64,000 bases of DNA, from assembly GCF_000975095.1 (NCBI RefSeq), contig NZ_BBRD01000001.1, positions 362,714-426,713 on the forward strand. The letters run 5' to 3'. Shown here one piece after another: positions 25,518 through 35,939 of this stretch; the first letter of the stretch is position 1, and every line of letters begins with the position of its first letter. Below the pieces are notes generated by a model. That model was given only the letters and a program-made list of their open reading frames with translations, did no database searches and was not told where the DNA came from. Origin of the DNA: Demequina aestuarii (GTDB lineage Bacteria > Actinomycetota > Actinomycetes > Actinomycetales > Demequinaceae). The translations under genes and the position numbers were made by a program.

Positions 25518-26696
25518 TCATGGTCTCGGCAGTGGCTCGGCCAGCAGTGCCGTCCGCTGGCCCGCGACGCGGGTGACGAGCACCGTCAGCCGCCCGGTGC
25601 CCGTGAGCTTCAGCTGGGGCCGCAACTGCTCCGGCGTGATGTCCACGCCCCTCTTCTTGATGTCGACAGTTCCGATGCCGCGCGCGCGCAGCGCGGCGGC
25701 CAGTGGCTTGACCTTGAACGGCATCGACTCGAGCACGCGGTAGCCGCGCAGGAACGGGCTGTCGACGGGGGAGTCGGACGTGAGGTACGCGATGGTGGGG
25801 TCCAGCAGGTGGGTTCCGGTGAGGTCCGCGAGCTCGCCGACGAGCCCGGCGCGGATGACCGCGCCGTCGGGCTCGTAGACGTAGTCGCCGAGCGGCCCCG
25901 CGTCGGCTCGGTCGGTGGTGCCGGTGAGCCGGTGCGCCCCTCCCGCTCCCATCACCAGCGCCGTGTGTCCGGGTTCCAGAGCAAGAGGCCCGCACCACAG
26001 CGCCGCCTCCACCACGGAGCCGTCGACGCTGACCCACTGGGCCTCCACCCCGGTCGGCACGTGCGAGTGGTCGATCGCGGGTCCCACCTTGACCCCGAGC
26101 GCCGGGAAGCGCCCTCGCAGCGCGAGCACGTCGTCGAGTGGGGGAGCGTAGTCGCGCGGGTCATGGCGGCGCCCGCGGGAGGTCCGACGGGCGGGGTCCG
26201 CGAAGACACCGTCCGCGTCGAGCTGCGGCGCGAGCATCATCGCGTCCCCGAGCACCACGCGCGCTCGATCCCAGTGGCGCAGGTTGTGGTCCGCGACGAG
26301 CGCCGTCGCCTGGTCGATCTCGAACGCCGTGACCTCCAGCCCGACTGCGGCGAGGGCCATCGCATCGGCGCCGATGCCCGCCGTCAGGTCCAGCACGCGG
26401 CGCACGCCCGCACTCCGGTACCGGCGCGCATGCTCCGCCGCCACCTGCAGGCGGGTGGCCTGCTCCAGTCCGTCCTGAGTGAACAGCATCCCGGTGGCGA
26501 AGTCGCCGAACTTGACGCGCGCATCTGCCCTCAGACGCGACTGGGTGAGCGCGGCCGCCACGAGCCCGGCGTCGGCCCCGTGGGCGCGCAGTTCTGCGCC
26601 CAGCGTGATCGCGCGAGCGCCGTCGTAGGGTGGCAGGGAGTCGATGAGTGCACGCCCCTCGGGTGACACGAGCAGGCGTGCGGAGGCGGCGTCCAT
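25518..26696 (-). CDS. Class I methyltransferase with THUMP-like domain
   Basis: A 392-residue putative RNA methyltransferase. The N-terminal domain has KFGDFATGMLFTQDGLEQAT, the SAM loop VLDLTAGIGADAMALA with AFEIDQATAL, and VFADPARRTSRGRRHDP where the catalytic NPP-type motif lies. The C-terminal third contains the THUMP-like block VDIKKRGVDITPEQLR. The exact target is not known. CAGGAT ends six bases before its ATG, again hinting at a leaderless mRNA. It is convergent with the GH3 gene. Confidence 0.82.
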   Translation of the reverse strand: MDAASARLLVSPEGRALIDSLPPYDGARAITLGAELRAHGADAGLVAAALTQSRLRADARVKFGDFATGMLFTQDGLEQATRLQVAAEHARRYRSAGVRRVLDLTAGIGADAMALAAVGLEVTAFEIDQATALVADHNLRHWDRARVVLGDAMMLAPQLDADGVFADPARRTSRGRRHDPRDYAPPLDDVLALRGRFPALGVKVGPAIDHSHVPTGVEAQWVSVDGSVVEAALWCGPLALEPGHTALVMGAGGAHRLTGTTDRADAGPLGDYVYEPDGAVIRAGLVGELADLTGTHLLDPTIAYLTSDSPVDSPFLRGYRVLESMPFKVKPLAAALRARGIGTVDIKKRGVDITPEQLRPQLKLTGTGRLTVLVTRVAGQRTALLAEPLPRP

Positions 26697-26744
26697 GGCA
26701 CGATCCTGTCACGCCAGGCTTCGCGTCCGGCGAACGCCGCAGGG

Positions 26745-26771
26745 TTAGCACTCGGCAAGTGCGAGTGCTAA
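26745..26771. promoter_or_regulatory. CIRCE operator (HrcA binding site)
   Basis: TTAGCACTC, nine bases, GAGTGCTAA: a perfect match to the CIRCE inverted repeat bound by the heat-shock repressor HrcA. It lies 122 bases upstream of groES. Confidence 0.97.
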
Positions 26772-26893
26772 TCTGACATTGCTCCGAACGGAGTACGTGG
26801 CACCCGAACCGCACCTTGACCCCCGCGACGGCAGGGAGCGATGAGGGCCGCGATCCACGTATCGAACTTGGATGAATGGAAGGTGAGGTCCGC

Positions 26894-27187
26894 GTGTCGG
26901 TCTCTATCAAGCCTCTTGAGGACAAGGTCGTGGTGAAGCCGGCAGAAGCCGAGCAGACCACCGCCTCCGGCCTCGTGATCCCGGACGCCGCCAAGGAGAA
27001 GCCCCAGGAGGGTGAAGTTCTCGCGGTGGGCCCGGGTCGTGTCGATGACAACGGCAATCGCATTCCGATCGACGTCGCGGTGGGTGACAAGGTCATCTAC
27101 AGCAAGTACGGCGGCACCGAGGTCAAGTACGGCGGCCAGGATGTTCTCATCCTGTCGGCGCGCGACCTGCTGGGTGTCGTCTCCTAA
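26894..27187 (+). CDS. groES: Co-chaperonin GroES
   Basis: A 97-residue lid of the GroEL chamber. It starts [21 protein letters not shown], has the mobile loop [10 protein letters not shown] and the C-terminal [24 protein letters not shown]. The GTG start has GAAGGTGAGG upstream. groEL does not follow; a strong terminator does, so groES is monocistronic here. Regulation by HrcA is expected from the CIRCE site. Confidence 0.97.
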   Translation: MSVSIKPLEDKVVVKPAEAEQTTASGLVIPDAAKEKPQEGEVLAVGPGRVDDNGNRIPIDVAVGDKVIYSKYGGTEVKYGGQDVLILSARDLLGVVS

Positions 27188-27205
27188 GCGACGACGCACA
27201 TAGAG

Positions 27206-27236
27206 AAAGGCCCCGGGGTTGCACCCCGGGGCCTTT
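27206..27236 (+). terminator. Rho-independent terminator of groES
   Basis: AAAGGCCCCGGGG (27206-27218) pairs perfectly with CCCCGGGGCCTTT (27224-27236) around a TTGCA loop and ends in a short T run. This is the strongest classical terminator in the window. Confidence 0.93.
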
Positions 27237-27273
27237 TCTCGTCTCTTGCCCGATGCGCAGGCCAGCCGGCCTG

Positions 27274-27564
27274 CTAGCTCGCCTGCTTGAGGCGCCCCGC
27301 CAGGATCGCGTGGCGCTCGTCCTCGCTGAGACCGCCCCACACACCGAACGGCTCGCGCGCGTTCAGGGAGCGCTCGCGGCAGGTGTCGAGCACAGGACAC
27401 CGCTGGCAGTATTCCTTGGCGGCCTCGGCTCGCCGGCGCCGCGCGGCGCCGCGTTCACCCTCGGGGTGGAAGAAGAGATCAGTGTCTGCCTCGCGGCACG
27501 CGCCTTCGTACTGCCACTCCCACTGGTCCTGCGTGGGGGGTGGCAACTTCGCGATGGTGTCCAT
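27274..27564 (-). CDS. WhiB-family iron-sulfur regulator (WhiB3/WhiD-like)
   Basis: A 96-residue actinobacterial regulator. The four cluster ligands are Cys23, Cys53, Cys56 and Cys62 (CxxC in YCQRCP), followed by the turn GVWGG (74-78) and a basic C-terminus. FFHPEGERG and its place between groES and guaB match the whiB3/whiD position in Mycobacterium and Streptomyces. Such proteins bind a 4Fe-4S cluster and the principal sigma factor. The ATG at 27564 has GGGAG upstream; an ATG at 27594 would add ten residues. Confidence 0.92.
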   Translation of the reverse strand: MDTIAKLPPPTQDQWEWQYEGACREADTDLFFHPEGERGAARRRRAEAAKEYCQRCPVLDTCRERSLNAREPFGVWGGLSEDERHAILAGRLKQAS

Positions 27565-27841
27565 CTCGCTCCCTACGTTGGGTCGTGTCTCCATCACCGG
27601 CTCGTCGTTGAGCCGGACGCGACTAGTGCAATCACCGTAATCCGGACGAATCGGAAACGTCAAGGGTCGATAACGAAAAGATAACGATGCGCCCGTTACC
27701 TCCATTCATACTCCCGCGGGGACTGCTTGGCTAGTCCCGAGTGACCGACGGCTCGGTGAATGCTCAGCGAGGAGTGAGCGTGCGTCTGCGGCGAGGTGCC
27801 GCGCCTTCGCTCACGTGCGCACGGGGCCCGGGGCCGGGCCG

Positions 27842-29365
<1,524 letters not shown>

Positions 29366-29382
29366 TGTCAGCGCGCTAGCCG

Positions 29383-30132
29383 GTGGAGATCACCTGGCAG
29401 GCGCTCGCCGTCCTGGCGGTGGTCGCGCTCGTCGCCGGCTGCCTGGACACTCTGGCGGGCGGCGGGGGACTGATCACCGTGCCTGCGCTGCTGCTGGCCG
29501 GCGTGCCGCCGCTGCAGGCGCTCGGCACCAACAAGCTGCAGGCGCCCGCGGGCACCGGAATGGCCACGTACCAGGTGATTCGCCGGCACGGCGTGCGGTG
29601 GGCGGACGTCAGATGGCCCATGCTGTGGGCCTTCCTGGGCTCCGTGCTCGGCACCATCGCCATCCTGTTCGTGCCCGTCGCGTCCCTCGAGGTGGTCATC
29701 CCCGTGGTGCTCGCACTCATCGCGGCGTACTTCCTCTTCGTGCCGCGTTCCCACCAGCCGCCCCCCGAACCCCGCATGAGCGCCGCCATGTACGACGCGA
29801 CGGTGGTGCCAGCGATCGGCGCGTACGACGGAGCCTTCGGGCCCGGCACCGGGTCGTTGTACGCGCTGTCGGGAGTCGCGCTGCGCGCTTTGCCGCTGCG
29901 CCGCTCGACCGCGATCGCCAAGACCCTCAACTTCGCCACCAACGTCGCGTCGCTGATCGTGTTCATCTTCGCGGGCCAGGTGCTGTGGCTGGTGGGCGGG
30001 GTGATGATCGTGGGCCAGCTCGTCGGCGCGTACATCGGTTCGCACATCCTCCTGCGGGTGCATCCGATGGTGCTGCGGGTGCTGATCGTGGTGGTGTCGC
30101 TCACGATGCTGTGGCGCGTGCTGGTCTCCTGA
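29383..30132 (+). CDS. TauE/SafE family membrane transporter
   Basis: A 249-residue membrane protein with about eight hydrophobic segments and the duplicated TauE/SafE motif: AGCLDTLAGGGGLITVPALLLAG near the N-terminus and GAYDGAFGPGTGSL in the second half. The family exports sulfite, sulfoacetate or other organic anions. The substrate is unknown. It starts 17 bases after guaB with a GTG and no clear ribosome site, and probably depends on read-through from guaB. Confidence 0.85.
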   Translation: MEITWQALAVLAVVALVAGCLDTLAGGGGLITVPALLLAGVPPLQALGTNKLQAPAGTGMATYQVIRRHGVRWADVRWPMLWAFLGSVLGTIAILFVPVASLEVVIPVVLALIAAYFLFVPRSHQPPPEPRMSAAMYDATVVPAIGAYDGAFGPGTGSLYALSGVALRALPLRRSTAIAKTLNFATNVASLIVFIFAGQVLWLVGGVMIVGQLVGAYIGSHILLRVHPMVLRVLIVVVSLTMLWRVLVS

Positions 30133-30183
30133 CCCGATCCGGCGCATGCTGACAGTCGCTGCGAGAGTGCCGGGGCGCCGGTC

Positions 30184-31443
30184 TCAGGGGTAGAGGCCCC
30201 GCAGCTCGTGCGCTTCGATCACTCGCCGCACGGCAAGCGCCGTCGCCGCCTGTCGGTAGGACATGTGGTGCACCCCGGAGTATTCGACCACGTCGTGCCA
30301 CGCGCGGGTGAGTCGCTCCTCGAGGCGGTCCTTCACCTGACGCTCGGTCCACTGGTAGGCCTGGTTCGCCTGCGCCCACTCGAAGTACGAGACGATGACG
30401 CCGCCCGCGTTCGCGAGGATGTCGGGCACGATCAGCACGTCCTTCTCCGCGAGGATCGCGTCCGCGCCCGCAGTCGTGGGGCCGTTCGCGCCTTCGACGA
30501 TGATGGAGGCACGCACACGCTCCGCGTTCTCTGAGGTGATCACCCCTTCCACGGCGGCGGGCACCAGCAGGTCGACGTCGAGCGTCACGAGGCTGGCGGG
30601 GTCGATCTGCTCCGCCCCCTCGAAGCCCGCCACACTCCCCGTCTCGTCGACGTGCGCCCCGAGCCGCTGGATGTCAAGGCCCTCCTCGGACCACACCGCG
30701 CCGTCCACGTCGCTGACGGCCTGGACCCTCACGTCCGCGTCGGCAAGGAATCGCGCCGCACCGCGACCCACCTTGCCGAATCCCTGGATGGCGGCCGTCG
30801 CGCCCTCGGGATCGATGCCGCGCAGGGACATCGCCATGAGTGCGATGTGCGCGACCCCGCGTGACGTGGCGGTAGCCCGGCCAAGCGACCCGCCAAGGCT
30901 GATGGGCTTGCCGGTCACGACGCCGGGAACCGTGTGGCCCACGGAGGCCGAATAGGTGTCCATGATCCACGCCATGGTCTGCTCATCCGTGCCGACGTCG
31001 GGTGCAGGGATGTCGATCTCCGGACCGATGATGGGGAGGATCTCGGAGGTGTAGCGCCGGGTCACCCGCTCGAGCTCGGCTTGAGAATGGTCGCGCGGCT
31101 CGATCGCCACTCCGCCCTTGGCTCCGCCATAGGGGAGGTTCACCAGCGCGCACTTCCACGTCATCCACATCGCCAGCGCGCGCACCTCGTCGAGGTCGAC
31201 GGCGGTCGAGAACCGCAGGCCACCCTTCGCAGGACCGCGGGAGAAGTTGTGCTGCACCCGAAAGCCCTCGTAGACCGCAGTGCTTCCGTCGTCGCGCCGC
31301 AACGGCACGGAGACTGCCATCTCGCGGCGACTGGTGGCGAGCATGCGGTGCACCCCGGCTTCGCATCCGAGATGTGCGGCGGCCTCCGCCAATTGCGCCT
31401 TCGCGTCGACGAGCGGTCCGTGGTTGGTGTCCGTGGGCGTCAT
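30184..31443 (-). CDS. Glutamate dehydrogenase (Glu/Leu/Phe/Val family)
   Basis: A 419-residue amino-acid dehydrogenase. The substrate motif LPYGGAKGGVAIEP contains the catalytic Lys, followed by IPAPDVGTDEQTMAWIMDTY, GGSLGRATATSRGV and the nucleotide-binding AIQGFGKVGRGAARFL, then GGVIVSYFEWAQ. Both motifs and length fit catabolic GDH. AGGAGG lies five bases before the ATG at 31443, which decides the start over an upstream in-frame ATG at 31470. Confidence 0.92.
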   Translation of the reverse strand: MTPTDTNHGPLVDAKAQLAEAAAHLGCEAGVHRMLATSRREMAVSVPLRRDDGSTAVYEGFRVQHNFSRGPAKGGLRFSTAVDLDEVRALAMWMTWKCALVNLPYGGAKGGVAIEPRDHSQAELERVTRRYTSEILPIIGPEIDIPAPDVGTDEQTMAWIMDTYSASVGHTVPGVVTGKPISLGGSLGRATATSRGVAHIALMAMSLRGIDPEGATAAIQGFGKVGRGAARFLADADVRVQAVSDVDGAVWSEEGLDIQRLGAHVDETGSVAGFEGAEQIDPASLVTLDVDLLVPAAVEGVITSENAERVRASIIVEGANGPTTAGADAILAEKDVLIVPDILANAGGVIVSYFEWAQANQAYQWTERQVKDRLEERLTRAWHDVVEYSGVHHMSYRQAATALAVRRVIEAHELRGLYP

Positions 31444-31506
31444 TGCCACCTCCTGAGGCTCGTCTCCCACGCTATCCCGTGGATACGCCGCCGGCGGGCA
31501 CCGTGC

Positions 31507-32352
31507 CTAGAAGAGCGATTCGTCGCCTGACCTGGGCGGCGCCGATGCGGGGGTCGCGGGAGACGCGGGCGTGCCGGCGGAGGTGGCTGATGCGGGCTCG
31601 GCTGACGGAGTCAGGTCGAGCGGCACAGCGGTGTCGTCTCCATGAGGAGCCAGCGCCACGGGCCACTCGGGCCGCGGCAGGTCATCGGTGCGTCCGCGGG
31701 ACTTGAGCCATGCGGCGAAGCCCACCGCCCACTCGCGGTGTGCCGCCATCTGCTGATCGTGCAGCGCCTCGAGGTCGACCTCGCGAATGGTGGGGTACGC
31801 CGCGGCGAGAGCGTGCACGAGCTCGAGGGTGGCGAGCACGTCCGCGTCCGCTGCGTGAAGGTCGTCCGCCACCACCGGCACGGCGTACAGCGTGCACAGG
31901 TCGATCAGCTTGCGCTTGCCCTTGCGGTAGCGGTCCAGGTGGCGGTCCAGCACGTACGGATCGACGATGGGCCGCACTCCTGCGGGCGCTCGCGATGCCA
32001 GCGAGGGCAGCCCGTGGCGCGCGAGCTCGGCCTCGAGGATCGAGAGGTCGTACTGGACGTTGAAGCCCACGACGGGAACTCCGGCCACCAGCGCCTGGGC
32101 GAGGGCGGAGGCGATCTCTTCGAGCGCATCGGCCGGCTGGACGCCGTCCGCACGTGCGCGCTCCGTGGTGATGCCGTGCACCTCCGTGGCGCGCGCGGGG
32201 ATCTCGACGCCGGGATCGATGAGCCAGTCGCGCGCGCTGACCTCGTCGCCCGTCCGCGTGATGATCGCGGCGGAGACGATCCGGTCTCGCTCCGTGGAGA
32301 TTCCGGTGGTCTCGGTATCGAATCCCACCATGGTCGCGTCGATCCAGCTCAT
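31507..32352 (-). CDS. DnaQ-like 3'-5' exonuclease (DEDDh)
   Basis: A 281-residue exonuclease of the polymerase III epsilon type. Exo I is VGFDTETTGIS (Asp and Glu), Exo II is GFNVQYDLSILE, and Exo III is HAADADVLATLEL, which gives the DEDDh set. The C-terminal 60 residues are Pro/Ala/Ser-rich. It is stand-alone rather than part of a polymerase, so repair or RNA/DNA trimming is likely. The ATG at 32352 is preceded by GGGAGAG. It is divergent from guaB3 across 52 bases. Confidence 0.9.
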   Translation of the reverse strand: MSWIDATMVGFDTETTGISTERDRIVSAAIITRTGDEVSARDWLIDPGVEIPARATEVHGITTERARADGVQPADALEEIASALAQALVAGVPVVGFNVQYDLSILEAELARHGLPSLASRAPAGVRPIVDPYVLDRHLDRYRKGKRKLIDLCTLYAVPVVADDLHAADADVLATLELVHALAAAYPTIREVDLEALHDQQMAAHREWAVGFAAWLKSRGRTDDLPRPEWPVALAPHGDDTAVPLDLTPSAEPASATSAGTPASPATPASAPPRSGDESLF

Positions 32353-32392
32353 GGCCTTTACTCTCCCACGCTTGACTGACACCAGGGGCCGA

Positions 32393-32398
32393 TAGGCT
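32393..32398 (+). promoter_or_regulatory. -10 element of guaB3 (leaderless)
   Basis: TAGGCT ends six bases before the GTG at 32405. TTGACT at 32372-32377 may be the -35, with a short 15-base spacer. Confidence 0.6.
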
Positions 32399-32404
32399 GG
32401 CCCG

Positions 32405-33529
32405 GTGAGCAACGAGATCGAAATCGGACGCGGCAAGCGTGGACGCCGCGCGTACTCCTTCGACGACATCGCGGTGGTGCCGTCCCGGCGCACGCGCGAC
32501 CCCAGGCAGGTGAGCCTGAGCTGGCAGATCGACGCGTTCCAGTTCGACATCCCTGTGATCGCGGCACCCATGGACTCCGTGACGAGCCCGGCGACCGCGA
32601 TCCAGCTGGGCAAGCTCGGTGGACTGGGTGTGCTCGACCTCGAGGGGCTGTGGACGCGCTACGAGGATCCGGAGCCGCTGCTCAAGCAGATCGCGGGCTA
32701 CGAGCCGGCCGATGCCACTGCTCGCCTCCAGGAGATCTACAGCGAGCCCATCAAGGATGAGCTCATCACCGCACGACTGCAGGAGATCCGCGCGGCCGGG
32801 GTTCCCGTGGCCGGTGCGCTGAGCCCGCAGCGCACCCAGGAGCACTACGAGACCGTGCTCAAGGCGGGCGTGGACCTGTTCGTGATCCGCGGCACCACGG
32901 TCAGCGCCGAGCACGTCTCGAGCGACACCGAGCCCCTCAACCTCAAGAAGTTCATCTACGACCTCGACGTGCCCGTCATCGTGGGCGGCGCGGCGACGTA
33001 TCAGGCCGCACTGCACCTCATGCGCACCGGAGCGGCGGGGGTCCTCGTGGGCTTCGGCGGCGGGTCTGCGCAGCGCACGCGCACCACGCTGGGCATCCAC
33101 GCTCCGCTCGCGACCGCGGTCTCGGACGTCGCCGCCGCACGGCGCGACTACCTCGACGAGTCCGGCGGGCGGTACGTCCACGTGATCGCGGACGGCGGGC
33201 TGGGCCGCTCCGGCGACCTGGTCAAGGCCTTCGCGTGCGGAGCCGACGCGGTGATGATCGGTGCGGCGCTCGCGCGATCCTCCGACGCGCCCGGCGGCGG
33301 CTTCCACTGGGGCCAGGAGGCCTACCACGATGAACTCCCTCGCGGAGAGCGCGTGGAGGTCGGCACGGCCGGCACCCTGGAGGAGATCCTCAACGGACCC
33401 GGCCACCGCGCCGACGGCACCACCAACATCATGGGCGCGCTGCGCCGCTCGATGGCGACCACGGGCTACTCGGACCTCAAGGAGTTCCAGCGCGTGGACA
33501 TCGTGGTGTCTCCGTACCACCCGGCCTGA
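32405..33529 (+). CDS. guaB3: GuaB3 family IMP dehydrogenase-related protein
   Basis: A 374-residue IMPDH paralogue without CBS domains, typical of actinobacteria. It starts EIEIGRGKRGRRAYSFDDIAVVPSRRTRDP and has TIM-barrel blocks (IPVIAAPMDSVTSPATA, then VIADGGLGRSGDLVKAFACGADAVMIG). The usual IMPDH loop GSICTTR is replaced by GFGGGSAQRTRTTLGIH, so classic IMPDH chemistry is doubtful; a GMP-reductase-like role has been proposed for relatives. The order guaB...guaB3 matches other actinobacteria. Confidence 0.92.
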   Translation: MSNEIEIGRGKRGRRAYSFDDIAVVPSRRTRDPRQVSLSWQIDAFQFDIPVIAAPMDSVTSPATAIQLGKLGGLGVLDLEGLWTRYEDPEPLLKQIAGYEPADATARLQEIYSEPIKDELITARLQEIRAAGVPVAGALSPQRTQEHYETVLKAGVDLFVIRGTTVSAEHVSSDTEPLNLKKFIYDLDVPVIVGGAATYQAALHLMRTGAAGVLVGFGGGSAQRTRTTLGIHAPLATAVSDVAAARRDYLDESGGRYVHVIADGGLGRSGDLVKAFACGADAVMIGAALARSSDAPGGGFHWGQEAYHDELPRGERVEVGTAGTLEEILNGPGHRADGTTNIMGALRRSMATTGYSDLKEFQRVDIVVSPYHPA

Positions 33530-33544
33530 GGCCGGTCGCCGCTC

Positions 33545-34315
33545 ATGATCGAGATTCTGAACCCGGCCGAGGTCGCCCGCGCACGCGACACGGGCGCCCT
33601 CGTGGGCCGCATCCTGCAGGAGATGAAGAGCCGCGCCACCGTGGGCACCAACCTGCTGGACATCGACCGCTGGACCCAGCAGATGATCGCCGATGCCGGT
33701 GCGCAGTCCTGCTACGTCGACTACGCTCCGTCCTTCGGCAACGGGCCGTTCGGCCACTACATCTGCACGGGGGTCAACGACGCAGTGCTGCACGCCCGTC
33801 CGCGCGACTACGCGCTCGCTGACGGGGACAAGGTGACCTTGGATCTCGCCGTGACGCTGCGCGGAGTGGCGGCCGATGCGGCGATCAGCTTCGTCGTGGG
33901 CGACACCCCACCGCCTGAGACGCTCGCGATGATCGAGACCACACGCCGCGCCCTGGCCGCGGGCATCGCGGCCGCCCGCCCTGGAGCGCGCATCGGCGAT
34001 CTGTCGCACGCCATCGGCACGGTGCTCAGCAAGGCGGGCTATCCCATCAACACCGACTTCGGCGGTCACGGCATCGGGTCCACGATGCACCAGGACCCGC
34101 ACGTGCCCAACATGGGCCGTGCCAAGCGCGGGTACAAACTGCGCCCGGGGCTGATGCTGGCCCTCGAGCCGTGGGTGATGGCCGACACTGACGAACTCGT
34201 GGTCGACGACGACGGCTGGACACTGCGGTCCGCGACCGGGTGCATGACGGCCCACACCGAGCACACGATCGTGATCACCGACGACGGGGCCGATATTCTC
34301 ACTCGCGCGCGCTAG
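33545..34315 (+). CDS. map: Methionine aminopeptidase, type I
   Basis: A 256-residue metallo-aminopeptidase removing N-terminal Met. The metal ligands appear in order: two Asp in VTLDLAVTLRGVAADAAISF, His in GGHGIGSTMHQDPHVPN, and Glu in ALEPWVM and in AHTEHTIVI. No N-terminal SH3-binding extension is present. It starts 15 bases after guaB3. Its stop codon lies inside the terminator hairpin at 34309-34334. Confidence 0.94.
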   Translation: MIEILNPAEVARARDTGALVGRILQEMKSRATVGTNLLDIDRWTQQMIADAGAQSCYVDYAPSFGNGPFGHYICTGVNDAVLHARPRDYALADGDKVTLDLAVTLRGVAADAAISFVVGDTPPPETLAMIETTRRALAAGIAAARPGARIGDLSHAIGTVLSKAGYPINTDFGGHGIGSTMHQDPHVPNMGRAKRGYKLRPGLMLALEPWVMADTDELVVDDDGWTLRSATGCMTAHTEHTIVITDDGADILTRAR

Positions 34316-34334
34316 CGCAGGCTGTCGCTAGCGC
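34309..34334. terminator. Bidirectional hairpin containing two stop codons
   Basis: GCGCTAGCG (34309-34317) pairs with CGCTAGCGC (34326-34334) around an 8-base loop. The left arm holds the TAG of map and the right arm holds the TAG of the minus-strand oxidoreductase gene, so one symmetrical element serves both converging genes. Confidence 0.7.
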
Positions 34335-35872
34335 CGTCGGAGAAGCACCACCCCGTCGCTGAGCACGCCGGCCTCGCCGTCCGGGCCCGTCGCCGCTCGC
34401 TCGACCTCCTCGACCCGCACCTCCTCCCACGCACGCGTGTCGAGAGCGAGCGCATCGGCCTCCTGCCGTGCGGTGAGGAAGGTGTGGCCGTGGGTGTCGG
34501 CCGGCGGCGCCCACGGCGGCGGCGCGGCGTGCGTGACCAGCAGCAGGTGGCCTCCGGGCCTCACGGCGGCCGATGCGCGGGCCAGCACCTCGGTGCGAGG
34601 AAGGTCCACGGGCGAGTGGAGGAAGGATGCGGTGACGAGGTCGTAGGAGCCCTCTGGCTGCCACGTCGCGAGGTCGGCGACGGAGAAGGCGGCCTCGGCC
34701 CCCGCATCTGCCGCAGTCGCGCGGGCGCGCGCGATGGCGGTGGGGGAGATGTCCAGCCCGTGCGCCAGCCAGCCCTGCCGAGCCAGCCAGATGACGTCCG
34801 CACCTTCGCCGCAGCCGAGGTCGAGGGCCGTACCGGGGTTCAGTCCTTTGACGGCCGATGCGACTGTGGCGTTCACGCGTCCGGACCAGGCGCGCTCGGC
34901 GTCGGCATAGCGCTGCTCCCAGAACGCGGCGGGCCGCGGGGATGGCGCGGCCACCGCGGCCCCGACATCCTCCATCACCAAGAAGCCGTTGATGCGCGCC
35001 CCTGCCGTGGCGCCGGCACTCATCGCCATGGGCACGGTCGCCATGGGGTCCACGACGTTCCCCGCCGCCCAGATGCGCGGGTGACTGGTGGCGCCGTCGG
35101 GCTCGCGCGTGAGGATCGTGGTGCCCCAGGGGGTGTCGTCGCGATCGAGGCCCAGGCCGGCGAGGGCCTGATCGTGGGGCGCTGGAGTGCCGCCCGCGAA
35201 GAGGGCGTCCATAGGGTGAGCGGCGCCGTCGTGAGTCACGACGTCGGCGAGTGCGGTGCCGGCGCCGCGAAGCTCGACCACTGGCGAGTCGACGACCGTG
35301 GTGCCCCGCGCCGCAAGCTCCGCCCGCGCATCGGCGTCAAGGAGGTCGGGTGACTGAGCGAAGACGGTGACGCGGTCGCTCCATTGGCGGATCATGTGGC
35401 CCAGGTGCGCATGCAGGGGTGTGGAGACCAGGACGCCGAGGCGCTGGTCGCGCACCTCCCAGCCGTGGCAGTAGGGACAGTGCAGGACCGTGGAGCCCCA
35501 GCGCTCGGCGAGGCCGGGGATGTCGGGGAGCTCGTCGGTGATGCCGGTCGCGAGGAGGATCGTGCGAGTCGTGAGGTCGCCCTCGGCCGTGGCGACACGC
35601 AGAATCGCGCCCTCATCCGTGACGTCGGTGACCCAGCCGTTGCGCACCTCGACGCCGTACGGCTCGAGTTCGTGGCGGCCCTTGGCGAGCAGATCGAGCG
35701 GCGGGGTGCCGTCGTGGCCGAGCACCCCGTGCATGTGATCGGCGAACCGGTTGCGGGGCGCGCCGCCGTCAATCACGAGCGTGCGGCGGCGGGCGCGTCC
35801 GAGCATCTGTGCGGCGCTGAGGCCTGCGGCTCCGCCGCCGATGATGAGGCAATCCCACGTGGTGTGTGTCAT
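34328..35872 (-). CDS. FAD-dependent oxidoreductase / methyltransferase fusion
   Basis: A 514-residue two-domain protein. Residues 1-305 resemble thioredoxin reductase: FAD loop IIGGGAAGLSAAQML, redox-type Cys132-Cys135 (HCPYCHG) and the second FAD motif RIWAAGNVVDPMATVPMAM. Residues of about 320-514 form a class I SAM methyltransferase (ALDLGCGEGADVIWLARQG, then GLDISPTAIARA, then RPGGHLLLVTH), closest in style to thiopurine/tellurite-type enzymes. There is no thioredoxin gene beside it. A divergent XRE-cupin regulator shares the promoter region. A role in detoxifying electrophiles or metalloids is a guess. Confidence 0.88.
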   Translation of the reverse strand: MTHTTWDCLIIGGGAAGLSAAQMLGRARRRTLVIDGGAPRNRFADHMHGVLGHDGTPPLDLLAKGRHELEPYGVEVRNGWVTDVTDEGAILRVATAEGDLTTRTILLATGITDELPDIPGLAERWGSTVLHCPYCHGWEVRDQRLGVLVSTPLHAHLGHMIRQWSDRVTVFAQSPDLLDADARAELAARGTTVVDSPVVELRGAGTALADVVTHDGAAHPMDALFAGGTPAPHDQALAGLGLDRDDTPWGTTILTREPDGATSHPRIWAAGNVVDPMATVPMAMSAGATAGARINGFLVMEDVGAAVAAPSPRPAAFWEQRYADAERAWSGRVNATVASAVKGLNPGTALDLGCGEGADVIWLARQGWLAHGLDISPTAIARARATAADAGAEAAFSVADLATWQPEGSYDLVTASFLHSPVDLPRTEVLARASAAVRPGGHLLLVTHAAPPPWAPPADTHGHTFLTARQEADALALDTRAWEEVRVEEVERAATGPDGEAGVLSDGVVLLRRR

Positions 35873-35904
35873 GGGTTGAGAGTGGGCTTCTCGATCACGA
35901 AATG

Positions 35905-35930
35905 GCAAGCGGACTTGCGAAATGTGCAAG
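35905..35930. promoter_or_regulatory. Repeated GCAAG/CTTGC operator candidate
   Basis: GCAAG (35905-35909), CTTGC (35914-35918) and GCAAG (35926-35930) make two overlapping inverted repeats in the 67-base divergent gap between the oxidoreductase-methyltransferase gene and the XRE regulator gene. They are a likely binding site of that regulator. Confidence 0.5.
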
Positions 35931-35939
35931 ACTTGGACG

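Noticed and set aside
31682..34264. 860-codon open frame on the minus strand
   Set aside because: It is a high-GC shadow of guaB3, map and the exonuclease gene on other frames, with Arg/His-rich low-complexity sequence and no domain.
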